The notes under the pieces were generated by a model. It saw nothing but the letters and a program-made list of their open reading frames with translations. It was not told the origin of the DNA and made no database searches. Positions 1-7,223 of a stretch of DNA of 7,223 bases are shown piece after piece. The stretch is taken from NCBI GenBank assembly GCA_945899335.1, contig CAMDIP010000067.1:1-7223 (forward strand), read 5' to 3'. Both the position numbers and the translations under genes were made by a program. How positions within the stretch are numbered: the stretch's first letter is position 1; each line of letters opens with the position of its first letter. This DNA comes from Bordetella parapertussis. Lineage in GTDB: Bacteria; Pseudomonadota; Gammaproteobacteria; Burkholderiales; Burkholderiaceae_C.

Positions 1-267
1 CAGGAAATTCAAACCCAAAACGGCTTTGCTTTGCTCAAATTTCCCAGCCAAATTCAGTGGTTTTTCCAAACCTTCGGCTCCTTCATTCCTCTTCTGGGCT
101 TGGTTGCTGGTCTGATTTTGATCAACGAGTTTCATAATGACCAATCTGCACTCGAACTGGCAGAAATAGATTCTGCACTCTTGACCGATGATTTGCCCCC
201 GAATGCCTACACCGACCCTTCGTTTCTTGACTACCTCAAATACCAAGTCAATTCACCGCAAAATTGA
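1..267 (+). CDS. DUF3619 family membrane protein, 3' part only
   Basis: The reading frame is open from the first base of the window to a TGA at 265-267, so the start lies to the left and only the last 88 codons are visible. The visible part has one hydrophobic segment (FGSFIPLLGLVAGLILINEF, about residues 28-47 of the fragment), then a short acidic tail with the sequence LLTDDLPPNAYTDPSF. This segment and tail match what I recall of DUF3619 proteins of Burkholderiales, which are small single-pass membrane proteins. Their function is unknown. In related genomes the gene usually sits between an ECF sigma factor gene and a DUF3106 gene, so a role as an anti-sigma-like partner is possible, but that is inference and the sigma gene is not in this window. 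The DUF3106 gene follows with a one-base overlap (TGATG). Confidence 0.8.
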   Translation, partial: QEIQTQNGFALLKFPSQIQWFFQTFGSFIPLLGLVAGLILINEFHNDQSALELAEIDSALLTDDLPPNAYTDPSFLDYLKYQVNSPQN

Positions 268-923
268 TGTTTGAATCCATGTGCCGCGACAATTACCCAA
301 GCCTTCTGAGCGTCAAATCATGGATGATTTGTACATTGTTGATGTTTTCTTTTGTCTTCCCATCTGCACATGCTACCGATCCTGTTGAAAGAGCAGAAAA
401 TAAACTTAACTCTCTTGAAACCTTGCCTCGCTGGTCAGAATTGAGTCAAGCGCAGCAAAAAGCGCTGCTGCCTTTGAAAGCACTCTGGCCGACGCTGGAA
501 GTCAACCGCAAACGCAAGTGGTTGGTCATCGCTCAAAATTTCCCAGATTTGAATGAATCCTCTCAACTTCTCGCCCAAGAGCGTATGCGCGAGTGGGCGG
601 CACTCAGTCCTCTTCAACGCTCACAAGCCCGCTTGAATTTTGCCCAAACCAAGCAACTCTCGCCTGACGAGAAATTGGCCAAATGGGAAGCCTATCAAGC
701 CTTGAACCCCGAGGAGAAGCAAAAATTACCTTCCTCACGCTTGCCTTCGCCCAAGGGCGCTGCACTTGCTGTCAAACCAATGTCGCCTGAAAAACTGACC
801 ACCCCACCCGTGAAAAAAGAAGGTCAGAGTTCCTCGCCACGGATTGATACAAGTCAACTCAACCCATTTACTTTGCTGCCTGCCAATGTTCAGGTGACAA
901 CTCGACCCGCCGTGGTCCAATGA
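267..923 (+). CDS. Secreted DUF3106 domain protein
   Basis: A 218-residue protein of unknown function, predicted to be exported. The N-terminus has a hydrophobic stretch at about residues 19-33 followed by S-A-H-A (33-36), a good signal peptidase I site. The mature part, residues 50-155, is helical, Trp/Gln-rich and typical of DUF3106 (W55, W74, W85, W110 and W140 are regularly placed). Four short motifs of the form L-[SN]-x-x-[QE] occur: LSQAQQ (59-64), LSPLQR (113-118), LSPDEK (131-136) and LNPEEK (146-151). These resemble the LTxxQ motif of periplasmic Spy/CpxP proteins; the link is inference. Residues 155-218 are Pro/Ser-rich and probably disordered. The start is the ATG at 267, overlapping the previous TGA by one base; no Shine-Dalgarno is visible, and a second ATG at 279 is a less likely alternative. 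It overlaps the RDD gene by ATGA at 920-923. Confidence 0.83.
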   Translation: MFESMCRDNYPSLLSVKSWMICTLLMFSFVFPSAHATDPVERAENKLNSLETLPRWSELSQAQQKALLPLKALWPTLEVNRKRKWLVIAQNFPDLNESSQLLAQERMREWAALSPLQRSQARLNFAQTKQLSPDEKLAKWEAYQALNPEEKQKLPSSRLPSPKGAALAVKPMSPEKLTTPPVKKEGQSSSPRIDTSQLNPFTLLPANVQVTTRPAVVQ

Positions 924-1464
924 CGCTGCAATCTGACCCAACTGCCCTACCCAACCTGAGCTTGCCAAGCGCTTCACTGCTGAGGCGAATGAGTTGTTGG
1001 TTTTATGAAGGTATGCTGCTTTTTGGTGTGATATTCATTGCAGGCTATCTTTTTGGCACGCTGACACAAACACGGCACGCCATGAACAACCGCCTCGGCC
1101 TTCAAGTATTTGTTTTTTTGGTTCTGGCGCTTTATTTCAGCTTTTTTTGGCATAAAGGCCAAACACTGGCCATGAAGACGTGGCATTTGAAAATCACCAA
1201 CCTTAACGGTGACGCCTTGTCTAGCCAACAAGCCCTCATCAGGTATGTATTCGCTTGGATTTGGTTTGTTCCACCGTTAGTTTTGACATGGCTACAGTCT
1301 GGCTCTAGCTTGAAGGGCTTGGGGGCCGTGTGCGTTTGGGTTATTTTCTGGGCGCTACTGAGCAAACTCCACCCTGACAAACAGTTTTGGCATGATGGTT
1401 GGTCAAAAACTCGGGTAGTGGATACTCGACAAAAAACCTCCTCTGACTCAACTTCAACCAAGCC

Positions 1465-1468
<4 letters not shown>
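920..1468 (+). CDS. RDD family membrane protein
   Basis: A 182-residue inner-membrane protein. Hydrophobic segments lie at about residues 27-47, 60-78, 108-127 and 134-149. RDD hallmarks visible are the R22-R23 pair just before the first membrane segment, the central G80-Q81-T82 with MKTWHLKI following, and the closing H158-D159 followed by KTRVV (163-167). The conserved Asp normally found in the first membrane segment appears to be replaced by Glu30 (WFYEGMLLF). RDD proteins are mostly uncharacterised; some have been linked to ion transport or antiport, but no substrate can be assigned here. The ATG overlaps the DUF3106 stop in ATGA, and the TGA overlaps the next gene's ATG in the same way (1465-1468). 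No ribosome binding site is seen at either junction, so translation is probably coupled. The C-terminal tail after residue 168 is Ser/Thr-rich and hydrophilic. Confidence 0.85.
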
Positions 1469-2420
<952 letters not shown>

Positions 2421-4085
2421 TCAGGAACGGAAATGACTGGTTATAGGATAACGCCAATCTTTGCCGAAACCTCTGTGGGTGATGCGAATGCCAATGGGTG
2501 CTTGGCGGCGCTTGTATTCGTTGATGCGAATCAATCGCGTCACTTTTTCCACATCCTCTAGCGCAAACCCCGCATTGACAATATCTTGGGCGCTTTGGTC
2601 TTGCTCCATGTAGCGAGCCAAAATCGCGTCAAGTACCTCGTAGGGGGGCAAACTGTCTTGGTCGGTTTGGTCGGGGCGAAGTTCCGCGCTGGGAGGACGG
2701 GTGATGATGCGCTTGGGGATGGGCGAAGCGCCGCGTCCATAGGGGTCATGCTGGTTTCGCCACTCAGCCAACTGGTAAACCAAGGTTTTGGCCACATCCT
2801 TGATAACCGCAAAGCCGCCAGCCATATCACCGTACAAAGTGCAATAACCGGTGGCCATTTCACTCTTGTTGCCCGTGGTTAAAACAATGGCGCCATGTTT
2901 GTTCGATAAGGCCATCAGCATGGTGCCGCGAATACGCGCTTGGATGTTTTCCTCGGTCGCGTCCAATGGCAGACCCGCAAAATCAGCTTCAAGCGTTTGC
3001 AAAAAGGCGTCAAACATAGGCACGATAGATTTTTCGTCATACCGCACCCCCATTCGTTGCGCCATATCTCTGGCATCGGTCAAACTGATGTCTGCGGTGT
3101 AGGGAGAAGGCATCATGACGCAGCGCACATTCTCAGGACCTAGTGCATCCACCGCTATCGCCAAAACCAAAGCGGAGTCGATACCCCCCGACAAACCAAT
3201 CAATGCACCGGTAAAGCGGTTCTTGCCAAGGTAATCTCGAACGCCCAATACCAGCGCATCCCAAACTTCGGCCAGTTCGGTTTGCAAAGGCACGGTGGCG
3301 GCTTGCAGGACGGCTTGACCATCAGTTGATTGAACTGACACATGGAAATCTGCCTCTACAAATCCCTGGGCCCTGCCCGCCAGTTCACCCGTGGCTTGAA
3401 GCGCGAATGACCGCCCTTCAAACACGACTTCATCTTGCCCGCCGACCAAATGCGCATAGACCATTGGCAAACCGGTGGCCAGGCAGCGCTCGCGCATTTT
3501 GTGTTCGCGTTCTTGCGCTTTTCCCATGTGAAAAGGAGATGCATTGATAACGGCTAACACCTGGGCTCCGGCGGCTTTGACATCTGCTGCGGGTTGCTCG
3601 AACCATGCATCTTCACAAATGAGCAAGCCCACTTTCACACCTTGCACCTCAAATACACAAGGCTGTGTGCCTGGTTTGAAATAGCGACGCTCATCGAACA
3701 CTTGGTAATTGGGTAACTCGCGTTTGGCATAGCTTGCAACCACCTTGCCTTCGCAAAGCACGGAAGCCATGTTGAAGCGCAAACTAACTGCCACCGAGCG
3801 GGTGCGCTCATCGTGGCCACTGGGGTGGCCCACCACCACGTGCATACCTTTTAAATCGGCCAGCGACTGTCGGACAGTGTCGACGGCTTGCTCGCAAGCC
3901 GTGATGAAAGAGGCACGTAAAAACAAGTCTTCGGCGGCATAGCCACAAATAGACAATTCCGGCGTGATCAATAACCTCACCCCTTTGGCATAGGCGCGGC
4001 GCGCCTCACCCATAATTTTTAGGGCATTACCCGCCATGTCACCCACGGTGAAATTGAGCTGGGCTACACTGAGTTCAAGCGTCAT
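2421..4085 (-). CDS. nadE: Glutamine-dependent NAD+ synthetase
   Basis: A 554-residue two-domain enzyme for the last step of NAD+ synthesis: deamido-NAD+ + ATP + glutamine gives NAD+ + AMP + pyrophosphate + glutamate. Residues 1 to about 265 form a nitrilase-fold glutaminase with the expected triad Glu43 (TPELSICGY), Lys121 (YAKRELPNY) and Cys157 (LLICEDAWF). Residues 275-554 form the synthetase, with the PP-loop SGGIDS (299-304), TGNKSE (404-409), and the conserved RPPSAELRPDQTDQDSLP region (463-480). Length and order match single-chain glutamine-using NadE proteins. The ATG at 4085 gives a family-like N-terminus (MTLELSVAQLNFTVGD), but no Shine-Dalgarno is visible before it. glnB follows after 36 bases. 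PII control of NadE has been reported in Azospirillum, so the pairing may be functional. The gene is divergent from the FemAB-like gene with 7 bases between starts. Confidence 0.97.
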   Translation of the reverse strand: MTLELSVAQLNFTVGDMAGNALKIMGEARRAYAKGVRLLITPELSICGYAAEDLFLRASFITACEQAVDTVRQSLADLKGMHVVVGHPSGHDERTRSVAVSLRFNMASVLCEGKVVASYAKRELPNYQVFDERRYFKPGTQPCVFEVQGVKVGLLICEDAWFEQPAADVKAAGAQVLAVINASPFHMGKAQEREHKMRERCLATGLPMVYAHLVGGQDEVVFEGRSFALQATGELAGRAQGFVEADFHVSVQSTDGQAVLQAATVPLQTELAEVWDALVLGVRDYLGKNRFTGALIGLSGGIDSALVLAIAVDALGPENVRCVMMPSPYTADISLTDARDMAQRMGVRYDEKSIVPMFDAFLQTLEADFAGLPLDATEENIQARIRGTMLMALSNKHGAIVLTTGNKSEMATGYCTLYGDMAGGFAVIKDVAKTLVYQLAEWRNQHDPYGRGASPIPKRIITRPPSAELRPDQTDQDSLPPYEVLDAILARYMEQDQSAQDIVNAGFALEDVEKVTRLIRINEYKRRQAPIGIRITHRGFGKDWRYPITSHFRS

Positions 4086-4092
4086 AGGTCAT

Positions 4093-5262
4093 ATGCAAAA
4101 AGAGCTGAACGATTATGGCATCCGGGTGCACCCGCATCTTCAAGAGATTGCCGCCAAAGACTGGGATGGTTTGCTTTTCCAGCAACACAGTCCTACCCCT
4201 TTTATGCGATACGCCTATTTGCTGGCCTTGCAAGAAAGCGCCAGCGCCATTGCCGCAACTGGATGGAAAAGGCAGTTCATCAGCTTGTGGCGCGGCGATG
4301 AATTGGTGGGGGCTTGCCCCCTTTATTTGAAAGACCATTCCTATGGGGAGTATGTTTTTGACTGGGCTTGGGCCAACGCCTACCACCAACACGGCCTGAA
4401 CTACTACCCCAAGGCACTGATTGCCGTGCCTTTTACGCCGGTGCCAGGCTCACGTTTACTGGCAAAAGACGCCGCGAGCCGTGCGCTTTTGCTGCAAGCT
4501 GTGATTGGCTGGTGTCAGCAAGAAAAGCTGTCTTCATTGCACATGCTGTTCGGCAGCGAAGAAGACATGGCAGCGGCCCAAACGCTGGGATTACTGCAAA
4601 GACAGACAGTGCAATTTCACTGGCAAAACCAAGCATGGCCAGATTTCGATGCTTTTTTAGCAAGTCTCACCCAAGAAAAGCGCAAAAAAATCCGACAAGA
4701 GCGACGCCGAGTGACGGATGCAGGCGTAGGCTTTCGCTGGTCTTTGGGTGCCGATATCAGCGCAGAAGACTGGCGCTTTTTTTACCAATGCTATGAACGA
4801 ACTTACCTTGAGCATGGCAACTCACCCTATTTGACGCCTGATTTTTTCCATCGCATGAAAGCAGATATGTCGCAGAACTGGTTGATGTTCATAGCGGAGC
4901 GCGAGGGCCGCCCCATCGCCAGCAGTTTGATTGGGGTGCATGGGCTGGGCAGCACCCAAGCGGTGGCCTATGGCCGCTATTGGGGCGCTTTGGAGCGTGT
5001 GGATTGTTTGCACTTTGAGGCTTGCTATTACCAACCCCTGCAATGGTGCATGGCGAATGGAGTGCAGCGATTTGAAGGGGGCGCACAAGGCGAGCACAAA
5101 ATGGCACGTGCCTTGATGCCTGTCAGCACGCAAAGTGCGCACTGGCTGGCAGACCCTCGATTTGCCAACGCAGTTGAGCAGTTTCTTGAACGCGAAGGCG
5201 CAGGGGTTGACAACTATTTAGCTCACCTTGACGAGCGCAATCCGTTCAAACGCAGTCCTTAA
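4093..5262 (+). CDS. FemAB-like / GNAT-fold protein (PF04339-type, DUF482)
   Basis: A 389-residue protein resembling the FemAB_like family, often annotated as GNAT N-acetyltransferase or 'peptidoglycan biosynthesis/recognition' protein. Recognisable stretches are PFMRYAYLLALQES (36-49), the aromatic-rich VFDWAWANAYHQHGLNYYPK (88-107), a basic EKRKKIRQERRRV helix (195-207), the YLTPDFFHRM region (246-255), and the closing FEGGAQGEHKMARALMP (327-343). The two halves look like the paired acyltransferase folds of FemABX proteins. No signal peptide or membrane segment is seen, so it is cytosolic. The substrate is unknown, and transfer of amino acids to lipid II is not shown for this family. The start at 4093 leaves only 7 bases to the divergent nadE start; an in-frame ATG at 4036 would add 19 residues inside nadE and fits the family less well. 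The ribosome binding site is weak. It converges with ppa, with 4 bases between stop codons. Confidence 0.85.
   Translation: MQKELNDYGIRVHPHLQEIAAKDWDGLLFQQHSPTPFMRYAYLLALQESASAIAATGWKRQFISLWRGDELVGACPLYLKDHSYGEYVFDWAWANAYHQHGLNYYPKALIAVPFTPVPGSRLLAKDAASRALLLQAVIGWCQQEKLSSLHMLFGSEEDMAAAQTLGLLQRQTVQFHWQNQAWPDFDAFLASLTQEKRKKIRQERRRVTDAGVGFRWSLGADISAEDWRFFYQCYERTYLEHGNSPYLTPDFFHRMKADMSQNWLMFIAEREGRPIASSLIGVHGLGSTQAVAYGRYWGALERVDCLHFEACYYQPLQWCMANGVQRFEGGAQGEHKMARALMPVSTQSAHWLADPRFANAVEQFLEREGAGVDNYLAHLDERNPFKRSP
4112..4143 (-). promoter_or_regulatory. Possible nadE promoter inside the divergent gene
   Basis: On the minus strand CATAAT (4112-4117) is a five-of-six match to the -10 box and is preceded by TG one base away (4119-4120), giving an extended -10. 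TTGAAG at 4138-4143 could be a -35, but the 20-base spacer is too long for a good sigma-70 site, so the extended -10 would have to carry it. A start near 4105 would leave a leader of about 20 bases. The site lies entirely within the first codons of the FemAB-like gene. It is a pattern match only. Confidence 0.3.
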
Positions 5263-5266
5263 AGCT

Positions 5267-5803
5267 TCAGCCCTTGGCTTTTTTGTAATTGTTCAAGCCG
5301 TCTTGCACTTCTTGACGTGCAGCGTCCGGCCCTTCCCAGCCCAAAATTTTCACCCATTTGCCTTGCTCTAAGTCTTTGTAGTGCTCAAAGAAATGCGCAA
5401 TGGTTTTCAAGCGCATGGGGTTCAAGTCTTCGGGCTTTTGCCACTGGGTGTAGATGGACAAAATTTTGTCGGTGGGCACAGCCAGTACCTTGCCGTCCAT
5501 GCCGGCCTCGTCTTCCATTTTCAAAATACCAATGGGGCGGCAAGGCACGACAACGCCTGGAATCAAGGGCACAGGGGTGATGACCAACACATCCACAGGG
5601 TCACCGTCGCCACTGATGGTTTTGGGGACATAGCCATAGTTGGTCGGGTAGTGCATGGACGTACTCATGAATCGGTCCACAAAAATTGCGCCGGTTTCTT
5701 TGTCGACTTCGTACTTGATGGGGTCGGCGTTCATCGGAATTTCGATAATCACATTGAACTCGTGGGGGGCGTTTTTTCCGGCAGTGACGTTATCGAGGGA
5801 CAT
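5267..5803 (-). CDS. ppa: Inorganic pyrophosphatase, soluble family I
   Basis: A 178-residue cytosolic enzyme that hydrolyses pyrophosphate to two phosphates, pulling forward biosynthetic reactions such as NAD+, nucleic acid and aminoacyl-tRNA synthesis. It closely follows the E. coli protein. Metal- and substrate-binding residues are all present: Glu21, Lys30, Glu32, Arg44, Tyr56 ([10 protein letters not shown]), the signature DGDPVDV (66-72) with Asp66, Asp68 and Asp71, then Asp98, Asp103, Lys105, and Tyr142-Lys143 ([10 protein letters not shown]). Length is normal. On the minus strand AAGAGA (5811-5816) sits 7 bases before the ATG as a moderate ribosome binding site. It is divergent from hppA, the membrane pyrophosphatase, across 236 bases, and convergent with the FemAB-like gene, so it is probably monocistronic. 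Confidence 0.97.
   Translation of the reverse strand: MSLDNVTAGKNAPHEFNVIIEIPMNADPIKYEVDKETGAIFVDRFMSTSMHYPTNYGYVPKTISGDGDPVDVLVITPVPLIPGVVVPCRPIGILKMEDEAGMDGKVLAVPTDKILSIYTQWQKPEDLNPMRLKTIAHFFEHYKDLEQGKWVKILGWEGPDAARQEVQDGLNNYKKAKG
5269..5284 (+). terminator. Possible weak intrinsic terminator after the FemAB-like gene
   Basis: Seven bases after the TAA of the FemAB-like gene the plus strand shows AGCC-CTT-GGCT, a four-pair stem with a three-base loop, ending in a run of six T (5279-5284). The stem is short, so termination would be inefficient. It overlaps the last codons of the convergent ppa gene. There is no T run on the minus-strand side, so it would act only on plus-strand transcripts. 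Confidence 0.3.
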
Positions 5804-5866
5804 GAAAAAATCTCTTAAATTAAAAATGAAAAGGAAAACTTCACTATTTTGTCAGTAATTACCCTG

Positions 5867-5895
5867 ATTTTACTTAAACCAAAGCAGTGTTTAAA
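5867..5895 (-). promoter_or_regulatory. Candidate ppa promoter
   Basis: On the minus strand TTTAAA (5890-5895, four of six against TTGACA) and TAAAAT (5867-5872, five of six against TATAAT) are separated by exactly 17 bases. Transcription would begin near 5860 and leave a leader of about 57 bases before ppa. The site overlaps both copies of the direct repeat at 5874-5903, so a factor bound there would block it. It is a pattern match without experimental support. Confidence 0.4.
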
Positions 5896-5903
5896 GCAAA
5901 GCA
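5874..5903. repeat. 13-bp direct repeat pair between ppa and hppA
   Basis: TTAAACCAAAGCA (5874-5886) recurs as TTAAAGCAAAGCA (5891-5903), with 12 of 13 bases identical and a 17-base period. It lies on the candidate ppa promoter and could be a tandem operator for a regulator of one or both pyrophosphatase genes. No known regulator site is recognised. Confidence 0.6.
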
Positions 5904-5976
5904 CACAATCACATCCCTTACAGTTACGCCGTTGGCCAATCACCCTCCTTCGTGAGCGTGTGAGGAAGCAACGCAA

Positions 5977-6013
5977 AGGTGGCGTCAAACAACCCTGTTG
6001 CGTGACTCCACCT
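5977..6013 (+). promoter_or_regulatory. Long imperfect hairpin in the hppA leader region
   Basis: AGGTGGCGTCA (5977-5987) pairs with TGACTCCACCT (6003-6013): ten of eleven positions are complementary, with one C/T mismatch. Inside, CAAC (5990-5993) pairs with GTTG (5997-6000) around a CCT loop, separated from the outer stem by a two-by-two internal loop. The structure ends 14 bases before the hppA Shine-Dalgarno and does not cover it. There is no T run, so it is not an intrinsic terminator. It may be an RNA leader element or, as DNA, an operator for a dimeric regulator. No known riboswitch class is recognised. Confidence 0.5.
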
Positions 6014-6027
6014 CATCGCGAAACAAT

Positions 6028-6034
6028 AAAGGAG
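6028..6034 (+). promoter_or_regulatory. Strong hppA ribosome binding site
   Basis: AAAGGAG lies 5 bases before the ATG at 6040. It is the best Shine-Dalgarno in the window and fixes the hppA start. Confidence 0.8.
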
Positions 6035-6039
6035 CTTTT

Positions 6040-7223
6040 ATGACTGGCATTTCAGCGCTGTACTTTGCGCTATTCTGTGGCCTCATCGCCGTGATTTACG
6101 GGTTCTGGGCCCGCAGCTGGATTCTTTCCCAAGACGCAGGCAATGCCCGTATGCAAGAAATTGCTGCAGCCATTCAAACCGGCGCATCTGCCTATTTGGC
6201 CAGGCAATACAAAACCATCGCCATGGTGGGCGTGGTGTTGGCCGTACTCATTGCTTGGTTCTTAGACCCCTTAAGCGCCGTCGGTTTTGTGCTTGGTGCT
6301 GTTCTCTCTGGTGCTTGCGGTTTCATCGGCATGAACGTGTCGGTCAAGGCCAATGTGCGCACTGCCCAAGCTGCGACCAAGGGCATTGGCCCTGCGCTGG
6401 ATGTTGCTTTTCGTGGCGGCGCCATCACCGGTATGCTGGTAGTTGGTCTCGGCCTCTTGGGCGTAACAGGTTTTTACTGGTATCTCACCTCAGCAGGCGT
6501 GCCCGCCGACGGTAAAGCGCTGGCTGTCATGCTCAATCCCCTGATAGGTTTTGCCTTCGGTTCTTCGCTGATTTCCATTTTCGCCCGTCTGGGTGGCGGT
6601 ATCTTCACCAAAGGCGCTGATGTCGGTGCCGACCTGGTGGGCAAAGTCGAAGCAGGTATTCCTGAAGATGATCCACGCAACCCTGCTGTGATCGCTGACA
6701 ACGTGGGTGACAACGTGGGTGACTGCGCAGGTATGGCTGCGGACTTGTTTGAAACCTATGCAGTGACCCTGATCGCCACCATGGTGCTGGGTGCTTTGCT
6801 GGCGGGTACCGCTGGCCCCAATATGGTGCTTTACCCACTCGTTCTGGGCGGCGTGTCCATCGTGGCGTCCATCATCGGTTGCTTCTTTGTGAAGGCCAGC
6901 CCTGGCATGACCAATGTGATGCCTGCGCTGTACAAAGGCTTGGCTGTTGCTGGCGTGCTGTCATTGATTGCGTTTTACTTTCTCACACAGTCGCTGTTTC
7001 CTGCGCCGGTGGCATTGCCCGATGGCACAGCCTTGAGCGCCAGTGGACTGTTCGGCGCCTGTGCCGTTGGTTTGATCCTGACCGGTGCTTTGGTTTGGAT
7101 TACCGAGTACTACACCGGCACCCAATACGCGCCTGTGCAGCATATTGCTCAAGCATCAACCACCGGTCACGGCACCAACATCATTGCCGGCTTGGGCGTG
7201 TCCATGCGCTCCACCGCATGGCC
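6040..7223 (+). CDS. hppA: Membrane-bound proton-pumping pyrophosphatase, 5' part only
   Basis: The frame opens at ATG 6040 behind a strong ribosome binding site and runs without a stop to the right edge, giving 394 codons of a protein usually near 700 residues. HppA couples pyrophosphate hydrolysis to ion export across the inner membrane, saving energy that soluble PPase would lose as heat. The visible part has about eight or nine hydrophobic helices (for example residues 4-24, 57-78, 80-100, 127-149, 239-260, 263-285, 298-318 and 335-355). The cytosolic catalytic stretch is intact: [18 protein letters not shown] (185-202), EDDP (209-212), and [19 protein letters not shown] (220-238), with Lys191, Asp194, Asp198, Asp220, Asp224 and Asp228. 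The Ala/Lys position that separates K+-dependent from K+-independent enzymes lies beyond the window, so ion requirement and H+ versus Na+ specificity cannot be judged. It is divergent from ppa. Confidence 0.96.
   Translation, partial: MTGISALYFALFCGLIAVIYGFWARSWILSQDAGNARMQEIAAAIQTGASAYLARQYKTIAMVGVVLAVLIAWFLDPLSAVGFVLGAVLSGACGFIGMNVSVKANVRTAQAATKGIGPALDVAFRGGAITGMLVVGLGLLGVTGFYWYLTSAGVPADGKALAVMLNPLIGFAFGSSLISIFARLGGGIFTKGADVGADLVGKVEAGIPEDDPRNPAVIADNVGDNVGDCAGMAADLFETYAVTLIATMVLGALLAGTAGPNMVLYPLVLGGVSIVASIIGCFFVKASPGMTNVMPALYKGLAVAGVLSLIAFYFLTQSLFPAPVALPDGTALSASGLFGACAVGLILTGALVWITEYYTGTQYAPVQHIAQASTTGHGTNIIAGLGVSMRSTAW

Larger units (their letters stand above)
5804..6039. other. ppa/hppA divergent control region
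   Basis: A 236-base non-coding stretch between two divergent starts. The half next to ppa (5804-5910) is AT-rich and holds a candidate ppa promoter, the palindrome GTAATTAC (5855-5862) and a near-perfect direct repeat. The half next to hppA (5911-6039) is more GC-balanced. It holds the palindrome TTGGCCAA (5932-5939), a long imperfect hairpin (5977-6013) and a strong hppA ribosome binding site. I see no convincing sigma-70 promoter for hppA, no tRNA and no believable small gene. A 64-codon frame from a TTG at 5849 has no ribosome binding site and no Met. Confidence 0.8.

Noticed and set aside
4036..4092. A longer FemAB-like protein starting at the ATG at 4036
   Set aside because: It would overlap nadE by 50 bases, adds 19 residues without family similarity, and the ATG at 4093 gives a normal N-terminus.
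4368..4796. A 142-codon plus-strand open frame inside the FemAB-like gene
   Set aside because: It is in another frame of a gene with clear family similarity; its composition is Arg/Cys-rich without motifs, as expected for a shadow frame.
5381..5818. A 145-codon plus-strand open frame opposite ppa
   Set aside because: It lies antisense to a fully conserved pyrophosphatase gene, and its translation (His/Asn/Gly/Val-rich) looks like a mirrored frame with no recognisable domain.
5849..6043. A 64-codon frame from TTG that ends in the hppA ATGA, as if a coupled leader peptide
   Set aside because: It has no ATG, no Shine-Dalgarno and no plausible protein features. The overlap follows simply from hppA beginning ATG ACT. 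The repeats and hairpin in this region explain it better as control DNA.
6697..6720. A perfect tandem repeat of the 12-mer GACAACGTGGGT
   Set aside because: It encodes the conserved DNVGDNVGD catalytic motif of HppA. The repetition belongs to the protein family and is not a replication slip.

Overview
The window is ordinary chromosomal backbone of a betaproteobacterium. Gene content, gene order and protein sequences point to Burkholderiales, most likely a Comamonadaceae-like lineage with moderate GC. This is a judgement from protein similarity recalled from memory; no search was run. No mobile element, CRISPR array, tRNA, rRNA or sign of recent transfer was seen.

Layout. (1) Positions 1-2049, plus strand: a tightly packed operon entered in mid-gene. 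It holds the 3' end of a DUF3619 membrane protein, a secreted DUF3106 protein, an RDD-family membrane protein and a LOG-family nucleotide hydrolase. Neighbours overlap by 1 to 4 bases and lack clear ribosome binding sites, which suggests translational coupling. (2) Positions 2046-4085, minus strand: nadE (glutamine-dependent NAD+ synthetase) followed 36 bases later by glnB (PII nitrogen sensor), probably one transcript. The glnB and LOG genes converge and share a TTAA that supplies both stop codons. (3) Positions 4093-5262, plus strand: a FemAB-like/GNAT-fold protein of unknown substrate, head to head with nadE with only 7 bases between the start codons. (4) Positions 5267-5803, minus strand: ppa, soluble inorganic pyrophosphatase. 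(5) Positions 5804-6039: a 236-base divergent control region with a near-perfect 13-bp direct repeat and a long imperfect hairpin. (6) Positions 6040-7223, plus strand: the first 394 codons of hppA, the membrane proton-pumping pyrophosphatase, open at the right edge.

How the genes fit together. nadE and glnB link NAD+ synthesis from glutamine with the cell's nitrogen/carbon sensor. NadE releases pyrophosphate, and both ppa and hppA consume it, one as heat and one as a proton gradient, so the divergent ppa/hppA pair is a natural switch point for pyrophosphate use. The left operon looks like an envelope-related unit. In related genomes, as I recall, it follows an ECF sigma factor gene, which would lie left of this window.

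I did not find a convincing undescribed system. The items most worth a second look are the two structures in the ppa/hppA control region, the LTxxQ-like repeats in the DUF3106 protein, the nadE-glnB pairing, and the nearly absent spacer between nadE and the FemAB-like gene.
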